Origin: Acanthaster planci
Taxonomy: Eukaryota; Echinodermata; Asteroidea; Valvatida; Acanthasteridae
Assembly (NCBI RefSeq): GCF_001949145.1
Contig: NW_019091362.1
Span: forward strand, 3,796,519-3,860,518
Length of the DNA stretch: 64,000 nucleotides
Direction of reading: 5' to 3'
Position numbers and translations under genes: made by a program. The notes under the pieces were generated by a model. The model made no database searches. It was not told where the DNA came from and worked only from the letters and a program-made list of their open reading frames with translations. This document shows positions 15,353-28,000 of this stretch, one piece after another. Position 1 is the first letter of the stretch; every line of letters begins with the position of its first letter.

Positions 15353-17378
15353 ATGGGTCATTCTGTGTCAAATCAACACACTTTTGGACCTAACCGTCAC
15401 AGGTTGAAACAAAACTTGGTGTGCTGACTGGATACCTTGAGAAACCCCCCAAAACTGAAAGTTTACATCAAACGAACAATTAGGTTTTGAGATACGGGAT
15501 AACAAACTTTTGACTAATTAGCTTGACCTGTTTTGTTTGGACAGCCACATATCCTGAAGGAAAGCACCGACAGAGATAAAATTTTCATTGTTTTAAACCT
15601 CTTAAAATGGTCTTCATTTTAAAAACAAAATCAAAATTATTCCACCTACCACTGCAAATGCAAATATATATGCAAATATATAACCTTTGACCTTGATTTA
15701 CAAAAATGTATAGCTTTCAAAATGCATAATTTTTTTCAATTGTTAGCTTAAGACGTAACCAACATTTCCAGAAAATTTTGGAATGGGCTTTTTCTTACGG
15801 TTTGTGAGTTAAGTTCATTTGAACCTAGGCAAAAACTGAAAAAAGAAAATGTACAATGTATATGAACTGTAAATATACGTGTGTAAAATATACATGTACC
15901 ATACATACACAGTGTACAGGGTAATAATTAGTATAGTACACGGTGTGTAGTTGAAAACTGTTACCCTGGCACTGCAAAGTATAATTCATGATATGACTTA
16001 TGAGGAAATCCCTCTCACCCGGCTCAATTGGAGGCTTTGAGACACTGGTCAATGTTTATGGTGTTTATGGTTGTGGCAAACTAAACCCTAAAAGAGGCAG
16101 GGGGGAGTCAGAATCCTCCTACCAGGGGTGAGATTGACCAATGATAAAAATAGCTGAAAACAGCTGAAAAAGTCATAAAGAAGTCTGAACTGCGAAAATC
16201 TCCTATACTTTTGTTCACAGCCAGTGAGGACAACAAGGTGAAATCCCAAACAAAAAAAGCTGAAATCAGCTAAAATGCTGAGAAATCTCACCCCTGTACT
16301 ACCCCACTGACATTTTTCTCTCATATCATCCCAGTGCTTTTCTCATGCACTGAGCCTTGAGTAATTTTTTTTAGTAACTTCTGTTGGTCATTTTTACACC
16401 AATTTTTGAAAATCAAAAGGAAAAGTACCATTCTCGCACAGTGACTGTTTATGTTGGCCGGAGACGTTTACTTTCCCACAGATGCGCTCAATGCACTTAG
16501 GATGACACAAATGAGGCCTTGGACTTCAAATGGCCATTAAAACAAAGCCATTTGTCAGTTTGAGTTGAAACTTCACAGGGTACTGAAAATGAGCATTTCT
16601 ACATGCCTTCAGGGTTAAAAAAAATAAGATTGGGCACGGGATAAGTGAGTTCTGCGGGAGTGTGTGCAGACCCCCCCCCCCGACCAAAATAAGCTGGCTC
16701 TCTTATGGTCAAATGCTGTGGCCACCGGCTAAGTTTTGCTAATTGAGGGGGGTAAGAGGGATTATCTCATGAGTCAAATTACGAATTGTTCTTTGCATGA
16801 CCACGGTGACACGGTTTTTATGTAGGCCTACACGTACATGTATGGTACATGTCCACATATACAGTGCTCTGCATCATACTGCACATGTACAGCATACATA
16901 CAATTCATACACATTTCAGTGCTTGCCAAGGTTCAAATAAACATAACTAAAAGCTGTAAGAGTGCCTATCCTAAATCTTTCCAGAAATGTTGGTTACATC
17001 TTAAGCTAACAATTAAAAAATTAAGCATTTTTAAAAATAGCATTTTCACAAATCAAGGTAAAAGGACATATATTTGCATAATTTTTTGGCGGTACATGGA
17101 ATGATTTTGATTTTATGAATGAAGGCCATTTCAAGACCTTACGATGTAAATTTTATCTTTGTGGGTGCTTCACTTCCAGAGATATGGCTGTCCAAACAAA
17201 GCAGGTCAAGCTAATTAGTCAAAAGTTCATTAATTGCATCTCAAAGACTAACTGACTGACTGACATAAAAATTTCGGTTCTGGGGGTTTCTCAAGTAAAC
17301 CAATCAGCACACCGAAATTCATTTCAATCAGTGACGGTCAGGTCCAGAATCGTGTTGACTCAACACAGAATAACCCAT
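15353..17378. mobile_element. Two-kilobase foldback element with roughly 550-base inverted arms
   Basis: The left arm (15353 to about 15920) reappears in reverse complement as the right arm (about 16830 to 17378). Shared blocks include GGTCATTCTGTGT / ACACAGAATAACC at the tips, TTTTGACTAATTAGCTTGAC, CTTTGTTTGGACAGCCA (left has TTTTGTTTGG), and AATTGTTAGCTTAAGA. The arms have diverged by substitutions and small indels. The central 0.9 kb holds a smaller nested element. No protein-coding capacity is seen. Confidence 0.8.
16123..16296. mobile_element. Nested 174-base MITE
   Basis: Perfect 13-base terminal inverted repeats, CAGGGGTGAGATT at 16123-16135 and its reverse complement at 16284-16296. 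Internal AGCTGAAAACAGCTGAAA and AGCTGAAATCAGCTAAAA repeats also pair roughly. The CAGGG start is typical of hAT-type ends. It sits in the loop of the larger foldback element. Confidence 0.7.
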
Positions 17379-20300
17379 GAAGAGGCCCCCAATTAAGTGC
17401 ATTTCCCCCAAACTTTCTGCAAGGTGACATACTAGATTTTTGTCATAACAGAACACTGTCGTTAAATCAAATAAAATAATTATTTACTCAAAGAAGGACC
17501 AATGCTCACATAAGCTTCATACAGAAAATAACGGGAGCCCTAAAAAATGAAAGTAAATATATACCACCATTTCAGCACCGTATTCTAAATTCAAAACATT
17601 TGCAAAAATAATTCTTTCATAAAACTTTAGTATTTCATTATTAATCAATGTGAAGTGTTTCAAATTGAAAGGGCCTTGACTATAAGTCTTGTTTAACACA
17701 GTTCTCATCAGTCTGGTACCTGACAAGCAAACCGTTGTTATCACATAGTGAACACCATGAAAGAGACAGGTAGTGAGACAATGCAACACAAATTGGGCAA
17801 CAAGGGTAGCACTGATTTGGAAATACTATGTGGTGTGAAAAATACACACAAATTCAGTCTGCCGAGACCTACAGCAGGCAAAAAGCCACGTTTGAAATCT
17901 GAGATGTTAAAAAACAACTACCTTAAAATCTATGAATAGTTACCATCAGATATGCCTTAAAGTGCGACTCCAATATCTGAGCACAGGTCCTGCTCTTTCT
18001 CAGCCAAGTAACATCAACATCCACCGATGCATTCTGTGATCATCTTGTATACACCTCACTCAAACTACAGGGACACAGGAAAGCAAACGTTCCCGCAAAT
18101 CTGCAGCCAGACTTAGGGGTCACAGGCTGGCCAGGTCACAGATCCCAACTTTGGACCATTCTTCAGTGACATGCAATTGGGCCTGTACATGTACATCTTT
18201 TACAAACCAGACCATATGTGCAGCAAAACCCAAATTGATATAATTTGAATGACTGAGGCAAGCTTCCCGTCCATGAACTTACTTGCTGACCCCTTTCTGT
18301 TTCCCAAGCACAATCGCTTGACAGAGTTCTCAATGATCTACAATGAATTTATCACCATCTGCTATAAGCGTTTTGTCAATGCTGCAATTCATCTACCCTA
18401 CATGCCAACCCACGCTGCCATCCATTCCGACTGCAGAGTAGGCCAGTGGAACCTTCCCAGGTATTCACAAGTATGACTTCAAGCAGCTCCTCCCATTGCA
18501 CAAACGAGACATTCCTGACTTGAGATGAAGAGAGAATTGAGGCAGTTGTGCACTGAGACCTGGCCGGGAGATGTAAACTTGTGTAATACCAGGAGATTGG
18601 GGTGACTTGTCGATAAAAAGCCTCTCACTGGAGTGTAAGAACTTGCTCCGTGAGTAGCACACCCTGATCTTGAGACATCCCTCGTTTCTGTATTTCTGCT
18701 CTGTCCAAGTGGCACAAATTATGGTTCAACTCCAGAAGTTACTGCTGTCCAACCACTGAAATCTGATCCTTAACCATTATGGAAATCTTGATCCAAATCA
18801 TCACAAAACAGTTGACTGTCTTTGCCGCAATCTCTCCGCCTCTCCAAAGTAAATACAATCTTAAGGGTCACAGATTCAAACCTCAACAGTGACCCTGGTA
18901 TGCAAATTTTTTTTTTTGGGGGGGGGTGAACTTTTACAAACGGAAACACCAGGTACCATCGATGCAAAGGGCAGGCTCATCAAGTTGTTTTCCTGTCATT
19001 AATGTGATGACTTACTCTGGGTGGGGCCTAAAGATAGCTCCATAGAGGACAATTTACCAGATGTGCATTTAGAACCAGCGGTGGCCCGGACAATGCATAC
19101 AGCTTGTCTCCCTTTGCTATACTGCCGTCTCGTGATCCTCTGACAACATGAGTTGATAGCGTTCCCGGCCTAGTTCGCACAGACAAAAGCAAAAATAATT
19201 TCAACGAAATAAATAACACCTCATAATATGACCAAAGATGAAATTGTGAAGTTGGAGACTGGTTTTGACAAAGACAGTTTCGGGTTAAGAAATTGATGCA
19301 AAGTTGAAACTGATGATCCAAAAATGGTGAGGTATAAAAACGAACCCCTTCACCGTCATGCATTTTCTTGACTACTTTGGGGGGTGGAGACATTGACAAA
19401 TTTAGGTAGTACCCCAAAGGGGGCCTTGGCCCCCAAAAAGGAGCAAAAAATTGTTTTGTATGTTGACAAATAATAAGAAAAAGGTTGTGAGGGACTATTT
19501 CGCTACCCTTACTTCAAAGTTACGTAAAAAAGAACTCCCAAATTAAGCTTCGCCCCTCAGAAAGGCCATAAAAGGTTACATGAAGGAATTCCCAATAATT
19601 CTAGGCCCCCGAACCAATGTTGGCTCCCTCAACATTTGGTCTAGATCCACCCTGGGGTGCGGAGGGGGCTGCTCTGATTCTTTCACATTTCTCAGCTTAG
19701 TTCTAAAGCTAGAAGCATGCCATTACAACTATTTAGCAAATCGTCCAACCAGTGTCGTCCAGAGAAGCGTTGGAAATGATAAACTACCTCCCCAGAGGTT
19801 TGTACAGTTACAATGAAGACTTTCTGGCTCTTTCTGGAAAATGTTGTTTATTACAAAAACTGCATTCTGCCATATTGTGTCAACACTCCCTGATCTAACA
19901 AAACCCTAATGTCAAATCACGACTAGAGCAAATGATTTTCCGCAATTGTGGAAAACGGACGGAATTCACGGAATCAACACTTTGAAACGTAATCCACTGC
20001 TTGAAACAGAACTTGCAAAATTTCCAACTAAGAATGGCTTCACAAGTAAAGAAAACTCTCTGCAAAGTACTACAAATAAATGCCTTCCAAACCCTTTTAA
20101 AATGCTTGCTTTTAATGAACGAATTATGCTGGAGGCATACTAAATTGCACCCCTCCACCGCATGATTGGGTCGTCCCTGCCGGAACTGATACTTGCAAGC
20201 GTTATGGCGCGTGAGTCCCATGCACGCAGTGGCAGCAGGCACAGCGCAGCGGTGTGGTGCGGCACTCACATTAGCCGTTCGCACCTGCACCGTACTAGCA

Positions 20301-20778
20301 GTAGTGAAATCAAGGCACAGACAAGTTCGTACTCACACATATGATTATTGTACACGTGGGGAATTCAGTCTGTGAATCCACACAGACGTCTAGAGACAAG
20401 GCTAGTATGATGAAACAGTGGCAGGAAAACAGAGGACTAATTACATATTTCTTGAATTAAATGGAACCTAGTAAGCTTGGTTTACCACAGCTGAATGGGC
20501 CCTCGGAAGTGTTTGATGAAGGGTAAGGTTTTCAGTGACAAACATACATTTTAAGGCTCAGATTTAATATTAACTTTCTGAATTTTGTTGCACTAATGCC
20601 AAATAAAATGGCGAGTCGATGTCAAACATTATCATATTGTGATCAACGACTGTTAAATGCAAGACCTGCTCTGTGACTTCACTGTACATATACATGTCTG
20701 TCATCTGATTTTATACATGAGGAGTGGCACACATTAATTGTCCATGGATTAATTGTAGCAAGTCTTTGATGATAGCGA
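17379..20778. other. No gene recognised
   Basis: Region downstream of the probable DGK polyadenylation site. It has G-rich patches (18918-18927, 19379-19434) and no convincing exon on either strand. Confidence 0.55.
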
Positions 20779-20799
20779 CCCGGCGCGATCGTGCGCCGG
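20779..20799. repeat. GC-rich hairpin beside the candidate polyadenylation signal
   Basis: CCGGCGC and GCGCCGG pair around a GATCGT centre, in otherwise AT-rich DNA. In the DGK transcript direction it lies about 30 bases after the AATAAA at 20831-20836, so it could sit at or just past the cleavage site. The role is unknown. Confidence 0.5.
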
Positions 20800-20814
20800 C
20801 GGGAAATATCAAGG

Positions 20815-21848
20815 GGTAGGGAATGCCGCATTTATTGTGCGTAAAAAAGTCCGCAACTTCACTTGCCATCAATTTGCTCATCTTTCTTAAAATGACCACA
20901 TCAAGACAAACTAAAATGAACTAGAAATCTGTCCAGAAGTTTGCAAACGGGGAATACCTCCTCTCCTTTTAACCCTAAAAGTCCTGACAATTGGAGGATT
21001 GAAGACTGCCAAGGGTTAATCACGGCAGTGGAGGAATGTTGTCAGTGCAGGTGGCAGGGTGTTTGTGGGGGTGTTTGTCAGGGAATTGGTGGTTGGGATG
21101 GTCGAGGAGGGATAAAATCCACACAGACAAACTCAGACCCTTTTTCTTTGAAACAGCCAACACCATGACCAACATCATGCACATGAAATGAGCCGTGCGG
21201 ATGAATTCCACGAAGAGTCTCTCCTCTTGCATCAAACCACAAACTGCAGGCAAGGCAAATGTGAAATATCCAAAATTGTCTTCCCTTTTCGACAATCAGA
21301 GGAGACTTCAATTCAGTGAGTAGAGAGGAAATTATGAAACGGGTAAAAAAAGTTTGTTAGAATGCAATTCCCAAAAAATGTGCACAAGCACAAGTGTTAC
21401 AGAGTTATTCATTCCATGATTTTTCTCCATTCCTTTTAGATGGATTCTTTGGACAGTAGCAAACATTTTAGTGGTTAACTGTAACTGTATCTTTCTCTTT
21501 GGATTCGCAGAATCTCATCCAGTGAGTTGGCAAAAATCTCTATGCACAAAAGTTACAGAATAAACGGCACATGCATGAGGATTGACCTTTCACCTTTTTA
21601 TGCAGCTGATGGGAACACAGGTCATATGGTGGGATTGACCTTTGACAGGTCACATGAATAGGAAAAAGGCATGCCAATGAGGTACACCAAAATTACAATA
21701 ATTTCAAATCAGAAGGAAAAAAAAATGACCAAAAAAAACCAACCACCAAACCCAAACTAAACTGAGAATGCAGAAAAAAAAAAGAACACGGGACACTTAG
21801 ATTCCACCTGCCTGGGTACGCGAAACGCGAATACTCTGTTGCTTGGCC
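20815..21848 (-). other. Probable 3' UTR of the DGK gene
   Basis: The minus-strand sequence after the stop codon has no further coding signal. The first clear AATAAA on the minus strand is at 20831-20836 (TTTATT on plus), giving a 3' UTR near 1 kb. Just upstream in transcript sense, a T-rich tract occupies 21715-21785. Transcript data would be needed to fix the end, and other weaker signals exist (for example TTTATT near 19847). Confidence 0.4.
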
Positions 21849-22090
21849 TTAAACGTCTGAGGAGGAGGTGGAGCCCTCTTTGGTCTTACTTTCTAGGTAA
21901 GCGGCGAGTTCCAGGTCCTCCGCTTTCAATGCCTGGAGCCGTGGTGTGTTTCCCTGGTAGTCGGTCTTGGTCAGCGAGGCCCCAGCCTCCACCAGCATTG
22001 CGCAAATGGTGCGCCGCATGTACCATGCCGCCTTGTGCAGGGCCGTCTGGTTCTTTTCATAGTCAACGGCGTCCAGGATGCTTGCTGGGG
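21849..22090 (-). CDS. DGKZ/DGKI: DGK exon 20, last ankyrin repeats and C-terminal PDZ ligand
   Basis: Residues 923-1001 and stop TAA (21849-21851). [20 protein letters not shown] is followed by [21 protein letters not shown] and [14 protein letters not shown], closely following vertebrate ILDAV...ETALHKAA...LLVDAGASLxKTD and LAAYLESRQ. The last four residues, SSDV, fit a class I PDZ ligand (S/T-x-hydrophobic), like the ETAV end of DGK zeta and iota that binds syntrophins and PSD-95 family proteins. The tail is shorter and Ser-rich. Acceptor TTTTTGTCCACAG. Confidence 0.96.
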
Positions 22091-25000
22091 CTGTGGACAA
22101 AAACAAAGTGGGGTCAACATTTCGTAAATCAACCAAGCTATGAAAAAAGGCAAAAAGCCGACTTTTGGAGGATGAGCTGGAGGAAGAAGTAGGCAGAACA
22201 TGATTTCAACATCCTGTCAAATTAGGCACTTCAAGGATTGATTCGAATGGCTAGATGGTATTTTCTGTAATAACAAATTACCTGGACTTTCCGTGCAACC
22301 TTTTTTATGACAAAAAAAACCAGCTATTTCGAGCTAGGACAATCTTAGACAACTTACAAAGCTTGCTAGAGAATGCAGTAAATTTTTAGTAGTATCTGCG
22401 TGAGATGTGCATACATTGCCTTAAAATGAACCACGACGGTTGGCTTAGTATAAAGAATATTAGTCGTTCACACCAGGTTGTGGAGAGGCACATTCAGAGT
22501 GAAAAGATCCGAGTTTACGGATACAATCTTGTGAGCATTGTTAGAAACGTGCCCTAAAGTATACAGGGAACTTAATCATGATTGCTGATCATGACTGCTG
22601 ATCGCTAGTTTCCACTTGAGGTCAAGTTACACAAGAGCATGCAGAGGTGTAAACTGAATCTGCCCTGGCGGTGAGTTTGGCCAATCCTGAGACCAGGGAG
22701 GAGGACGTGTCACAGCACATGTACAGCAGCAACCAATGAGAAGGCCGCAGAGTCCTAATGGCACTGCCCGTCCCTCAGTCGCTCAATCCAATTGGGTCAC
22801 GTGACCAGCCTAACCTCAACTTTTCCTCGTTCAATTTGGCCAAAGGTATTTGCTAGTCACGCGAAAGGAAACCTCACGAATGAAAGCTCATTCTGAAAGT
22901 GTCTGTTCACAGTCCAGAATGCCGTCACTCACCGTTCTCGATGAGATACTGGACGATGTCCTTGTGGCCAAATCTAGCAGCGTGATGGAGGGCGTTCATG
23001 CCGTGCTGGTCAACTGTCATCAGGTAGGCGCCTTTCCTGTGAAGTTCAGCAAACTTGGCCACGTCCCCACGCTTCGAGACATCCATGAGTGCTGTCAGTT
23101 GAAAAAAAAAGAAAGAAGTCCTCTATGTCTAACCCTCCAAAGTTTTAGCAATGTAAACCCAATGCTTTTCAAGAGCCTGTAAGGAAATCTAAATTCGCAT
23201 ACCACTGAATTGAGAGATTCCCTCTAACAATCTTTTTCAGCACTATGCAAAATGTGGCTGAATGGTAAGTCATATCAGCCACACCTGGCTGAAAAATATC
23301 AGTCCTTGCAATATCATTCACAAGCAGACTGCATGTAACAGTGGAGAGGCTTTGTTGTTGAACTGAGCACAGAAAACGAGACCAGCTGAGGGAACTTGTT
23401 GGAAATTGCCGGTGTCCAATTCCTTTTGTCCGGTTCTATTGGGTTCAGACGAGTTAAACCTCATCTCTGACAAAGCAAATAGGGAGAAGAAAATTGGGGA
23501 AGCGGCGGCAGTAGATTGGAATCCAAACTTACTCTTATCCAGAGGATTGAGGTGTGCTGTGTCAGAGACACACAGGGTGTCCCTCCTGGGTGGCTGGGGA
23601 GAGTTGTTGGAAACAATCGCCTCACAGCTGGAGGGAAAAACAGTCAGAACAATATTCTCATTATAAATCTGTGGAAAAACAATCGGGTGATCAGCATCTA
23701 CTAAAGCCAAAGGATATGACTGCATGTACATCCAACACCATTCTTAAACATATAAAAGAAGTTAACCAGGGCAATTCACAATATGACGTATCACATAAGC
23801 GGTTACCATGGAGAGGTTAGTTTGGGAACAAGGTTGGCATCCTTGTGAGATAGTATCCCTTTTGCAAATGACTGAGTTTCTTTACAAGGCTCACCAAGTC
23901 CGTTGTGTTTTTTTTACTAACTAACCCCAAAGATCTGGTAAAAATACCAAAATCAGCATCTCTCAATGAAGAGGTACCATATTTTATACTTGATCAATTT
24001 CAAAAGTAAGAGAATCATAAGTGTTTGAGACCAGCATCGACAACAAAGACAGAGGCACGTCGGAACCTTTAGCAGACTGCACAATATCACCCGCTTTCCA
24101 TACAACACAGATGAATATTGACGAGACAAAATGTGGCAAGATCCAACCAAATGAGTCTACTACATGCAGTAAGGATAGGCCCATCCTCCTTCAAACAAAG
24201 GTCAGTACCAAATCAAAATTTAACAATGCTTGGCATCAACCTTTCAATTTCTATTGCTGAAGTCAGATATTTAAGATTAGGTATGCGCACAACTTGCAGG
24301 AATTGTACCACAAACACCACGCTAAACATTAACAGCAAAGACAGAAAACCAGAAAGAGAGGGGGAACCACTGGTAATAACCAGCACATATATTTAAACTG
24401 TGCTTTTTCCAAACACCGAAGGTCTAGAAAAAGAAGATAACAGAAGCAGGCATACTTAAGAGAATATCACAAGAAGGTACCAACCAAAACACTGCATTTC
24501 AGTCAAAAGGACAGAGCGACAAATACCAATAACAGAAACTGTACGGCCATTTTGCAAATTGTTGACATGCACTAATCACAGATTTAACACAGCTGACTGC
24601 CAAAGCAGAATTTGCATATTCATGAACATGTTGCAACTGCACTTTGCATATTCATGAACATGCCTCACAACATCAAGAGTACCTGCTGCTAGTGGCTGGT
24701 TGGTACTCGTTTTCATAATTAGTATTCTCGGATAGGATGCCAATGGCGCCCTCATGTAAGTTGGGGATCTCGTCCTGATCCGTACTATCGCTATGGCAAT
24801 GGTTAGAAAGGTGATAGCAACAAACCACAAACAGGAAAGTGAATGAAAATCACTCGTCGGGTTAATCATAAATCAACACAAAACTTGATGGTTAAGACTG
24901 CTAAATGTAAAGATGATATGGTAAAATTTCAACACAAAGAAAGCAGTTTAAATTAAAATCTTGGTCATGGCAGACACAGGGCTTAGGCTCTTTAGTAAGT

Positions 25001-28000
25001 TCAATGGATGTCTTGAGTAAAATCAGTTGTGGATGGTAAGCGATTTTGTGTCTTCAATTTAATTGACATCGGGCATGAACAAATTTTTTGGAAAAAAAAT
25101 TTGATCTGCCATTCTCATCTGAACTCCTGCTAACAGCAGTACATGGCGTAATACAAACACAGCACTTGAAGCCACAAGGGCTGTGTTTGTATAAACTGGA
25201 TGTGGCTGAAGTAGCGCACAGGTCTACGGCAACTGGCTGCAGCCTTAAGCCAAATGGCTTCCATGGGTACAGGACTAATGTCCAGCAGAGCCACAACTTT
25301 TGGACATGGCTTGGCACTGGCCATGTTCTGGTGTCTGTGCCACTGTTAACGACTGTGAGAAATGCACTGCACTGGACATTGACCTTCTGTATTAACACTG
25401 AACAAGACATCATATTGTGCAATGAAGCAACCTTGTCTTTGGTCTAGAACAAAGAGGCTTAACATGTCAGACAAACCACTGTACCATTCAACTCTTGGTA
25501 ACTTGGAGTGGGAACGGATCATTAAGTTAAGAAATGGGGCTCGCCACTGAGGATGCTCCGCAAGAGGTTGAAAAATTGCTGACACTTCATGTTTTTTAGC
25601 ATCACTGCTGTCCTACCTTCTAGCCTGGAGTAGCTGGGACGCACTGTGAGCCTGGGGCAGCTTGAGAATCGGCGACGGGGTGCGGTTGGCCGCCCCCAAC
25701 ACCTCCTGTTGGACCAGCAAGTCGGGCATGGAACCCGACTTGCTCTCTGGTGAGAGATTGGAGGGCTTTGTCCGCTCGGGGTCCAGCACATACAAGTCGT
25801 CGGACGAAATGTCGGTGATGTAATGCAGGTGCTCTTGGGACCGGTCGATTCGGAAGAAGCGATCGGCTGTGGTGGCTGGTTTGATTTTGTCAAGGAAGAT
25901 GTTAGGAAACCGTCAGGTGATACAGAATGACTTGGTGGACAACCCAAGCTCATAGCAAACGCTAGACAAGTGTGGCATGCAAGATTTACAGAGCCCACAA
26001 TTAAAATAACTTGACAAATTTTGGAGGACGACATCTTTAGTTTTGTTACACCACAAAACTAACATTTTCTATGTCTTTCTAATTTTCAATCTTACTCTTA
26101 AATAATAATCATTAATATAAACCCAGTACACATTAAGACTGAAGAAAAGACTAATGTTTCTTAAGCAGAGCTTCCAGAATACTACACAAGTGTTCTACGT
26201 GTTGAACTATCTAACACTAAGTTTGACTGTCTCTCCATATCTATAACTTTGTCCGAGGGCTGTCCCCGATGTTATTTCCACTAAAGTTAAGTTTAAAAAA
26301 ATGTACATTATTTCTATTAGAGAGTCGCGAACTCTCCAATTTATCTATTTAATTTCTGATTAAACTGAATTTCTATGTTGGTTTTCCCACCAGTGGGGGT
26401 TAGGGTTAACCACTTCATGCCGGTGGCAGTTATCAATGTTGATGATCCTGGGGTGGGATATTTATCATTTTTTTCTGTTTTCAAAATTCTTAAAAAAACT
26501 TCATTTACTGGACACTTACACCCACAACGAAGGACTGTCTGGTTTCTACTCTAATCTGACACACAACATCTATTGATGCTGGAGTATTTCATCCAGGCCT
26601 GCTGCCTTGTAAAAAGACCCCAGATTGTGCGGTGTTACGTAATTGTCTTTTCAATAGGGGCGAGATTAGCATGCAGCGGTACTGTGTGGCTCATCCCTGC
26701 GGTGGTGGAGCACTTTTGTCCCCGGTGGTAACCTGCTCGCACAAAAACCCCCAAACCGTGGTATACTATTTCAAAACAAGGCTGAATTATCTCCACTACT
26801 GAGAGTGAAAAAATGTCGGTAATGCCCAGCAGCCTGGTCTTTTGTTAGGAGTACGGTCTTTTGGTACAAGGCCCAGTTCCCTTTGTCCGATTTCGGAGAT
26901 CCTGGCCACGTGTATAAAGAACATGTGTCTGGTACCGGAAACCCTAGCGGCAAGTGATTAATGCCCCGACACATGCAAAATGCTAATCAAATTCTGACCG
27001 TATCATACTCACAGTCCAAGAAGCACCAGGTTGGGGACAGGCTAGAGGCGGAGCCATTGGCATTGGAATCCTGGAGGATGTAGACCTCAAGCAAGCGATC
27101 GATGTGGGCACGGATGTGCTCCAGGTTACTGTCGCTGTCAACGACGATGATGCCAAGCGGTACAGCTGACGACAGAGATTGGTCAAAATGTGGAAAGTTC
27201 ATTTGCACAAAGTTGTTACATCTGGCTTTCTGATCTGATTGCCCTGATTACACCTGAGTACTCATTTGACTTCTGCCACGTGAATTACTTGGCATATTCG
27301 ATTCAAATCACAAGGTATTTAAAAGTTCATCCACATATGCCTTAAAGAGTGTTGCCTTTTATGGCAACATATGTTCATGTGCAATTAAGCAGAAGGTAAA
27401 AACATTTGCTCGAGTTGAGGACTTGTGAAAATGAGTTGGTGACCTAGAAAACAACAGAGCCACAAACTCAGACTGGCACACAGCAACAGGGCCACAAACT
27501 CTAACTGGCACACAGGGTTCAGTTAATTCAGAGCCTCAAGGACTTATGCTAGTCATGGCCCTGTTACAAACACCTCCCTGAAATTTTGTTTCAGTGAAAT
27601 CTGTCTGCGTACAGAAAAATGCCTCCAATACGACAATGATAAGCGAAGCGTCTTACATGCTTTCTTGAGTTTCTCCTTGTCATAGTTGAGTCTTTCATAG
27701 TCGTGCATGCTGATCCGACTGACTTGGATTCTCAGCCTGTCATTGGACAATGGCGTACTAAAAAAAGAAAATAACAAACTAAAAACTGGATCTTTACAGC
27801 AACAGAAGAATTTAATCCCAACGTATTTTAGCTCACAGTATCATCCCCTTGATCAAGTCCCGATGCATTATTCACTGTAACCCAACTATGCTTATTTGTA
27901 AGAACAGGCTAGATGTTAATGAGGAGATAACAGATTCATTGCTTGGGACCTTTTAGTCATCACACGAGAATGCCAACTCAACAACATTTTCCGCTAGATA

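Noticed and set aside
26771-26974. 67-codon minus-strand open frame between DGK exons 17 and 16
   Set aside because: No homology to DGK isoforms and no acceptor/donor pair of suitable phase. Exons 16 and 17 already join correctly.
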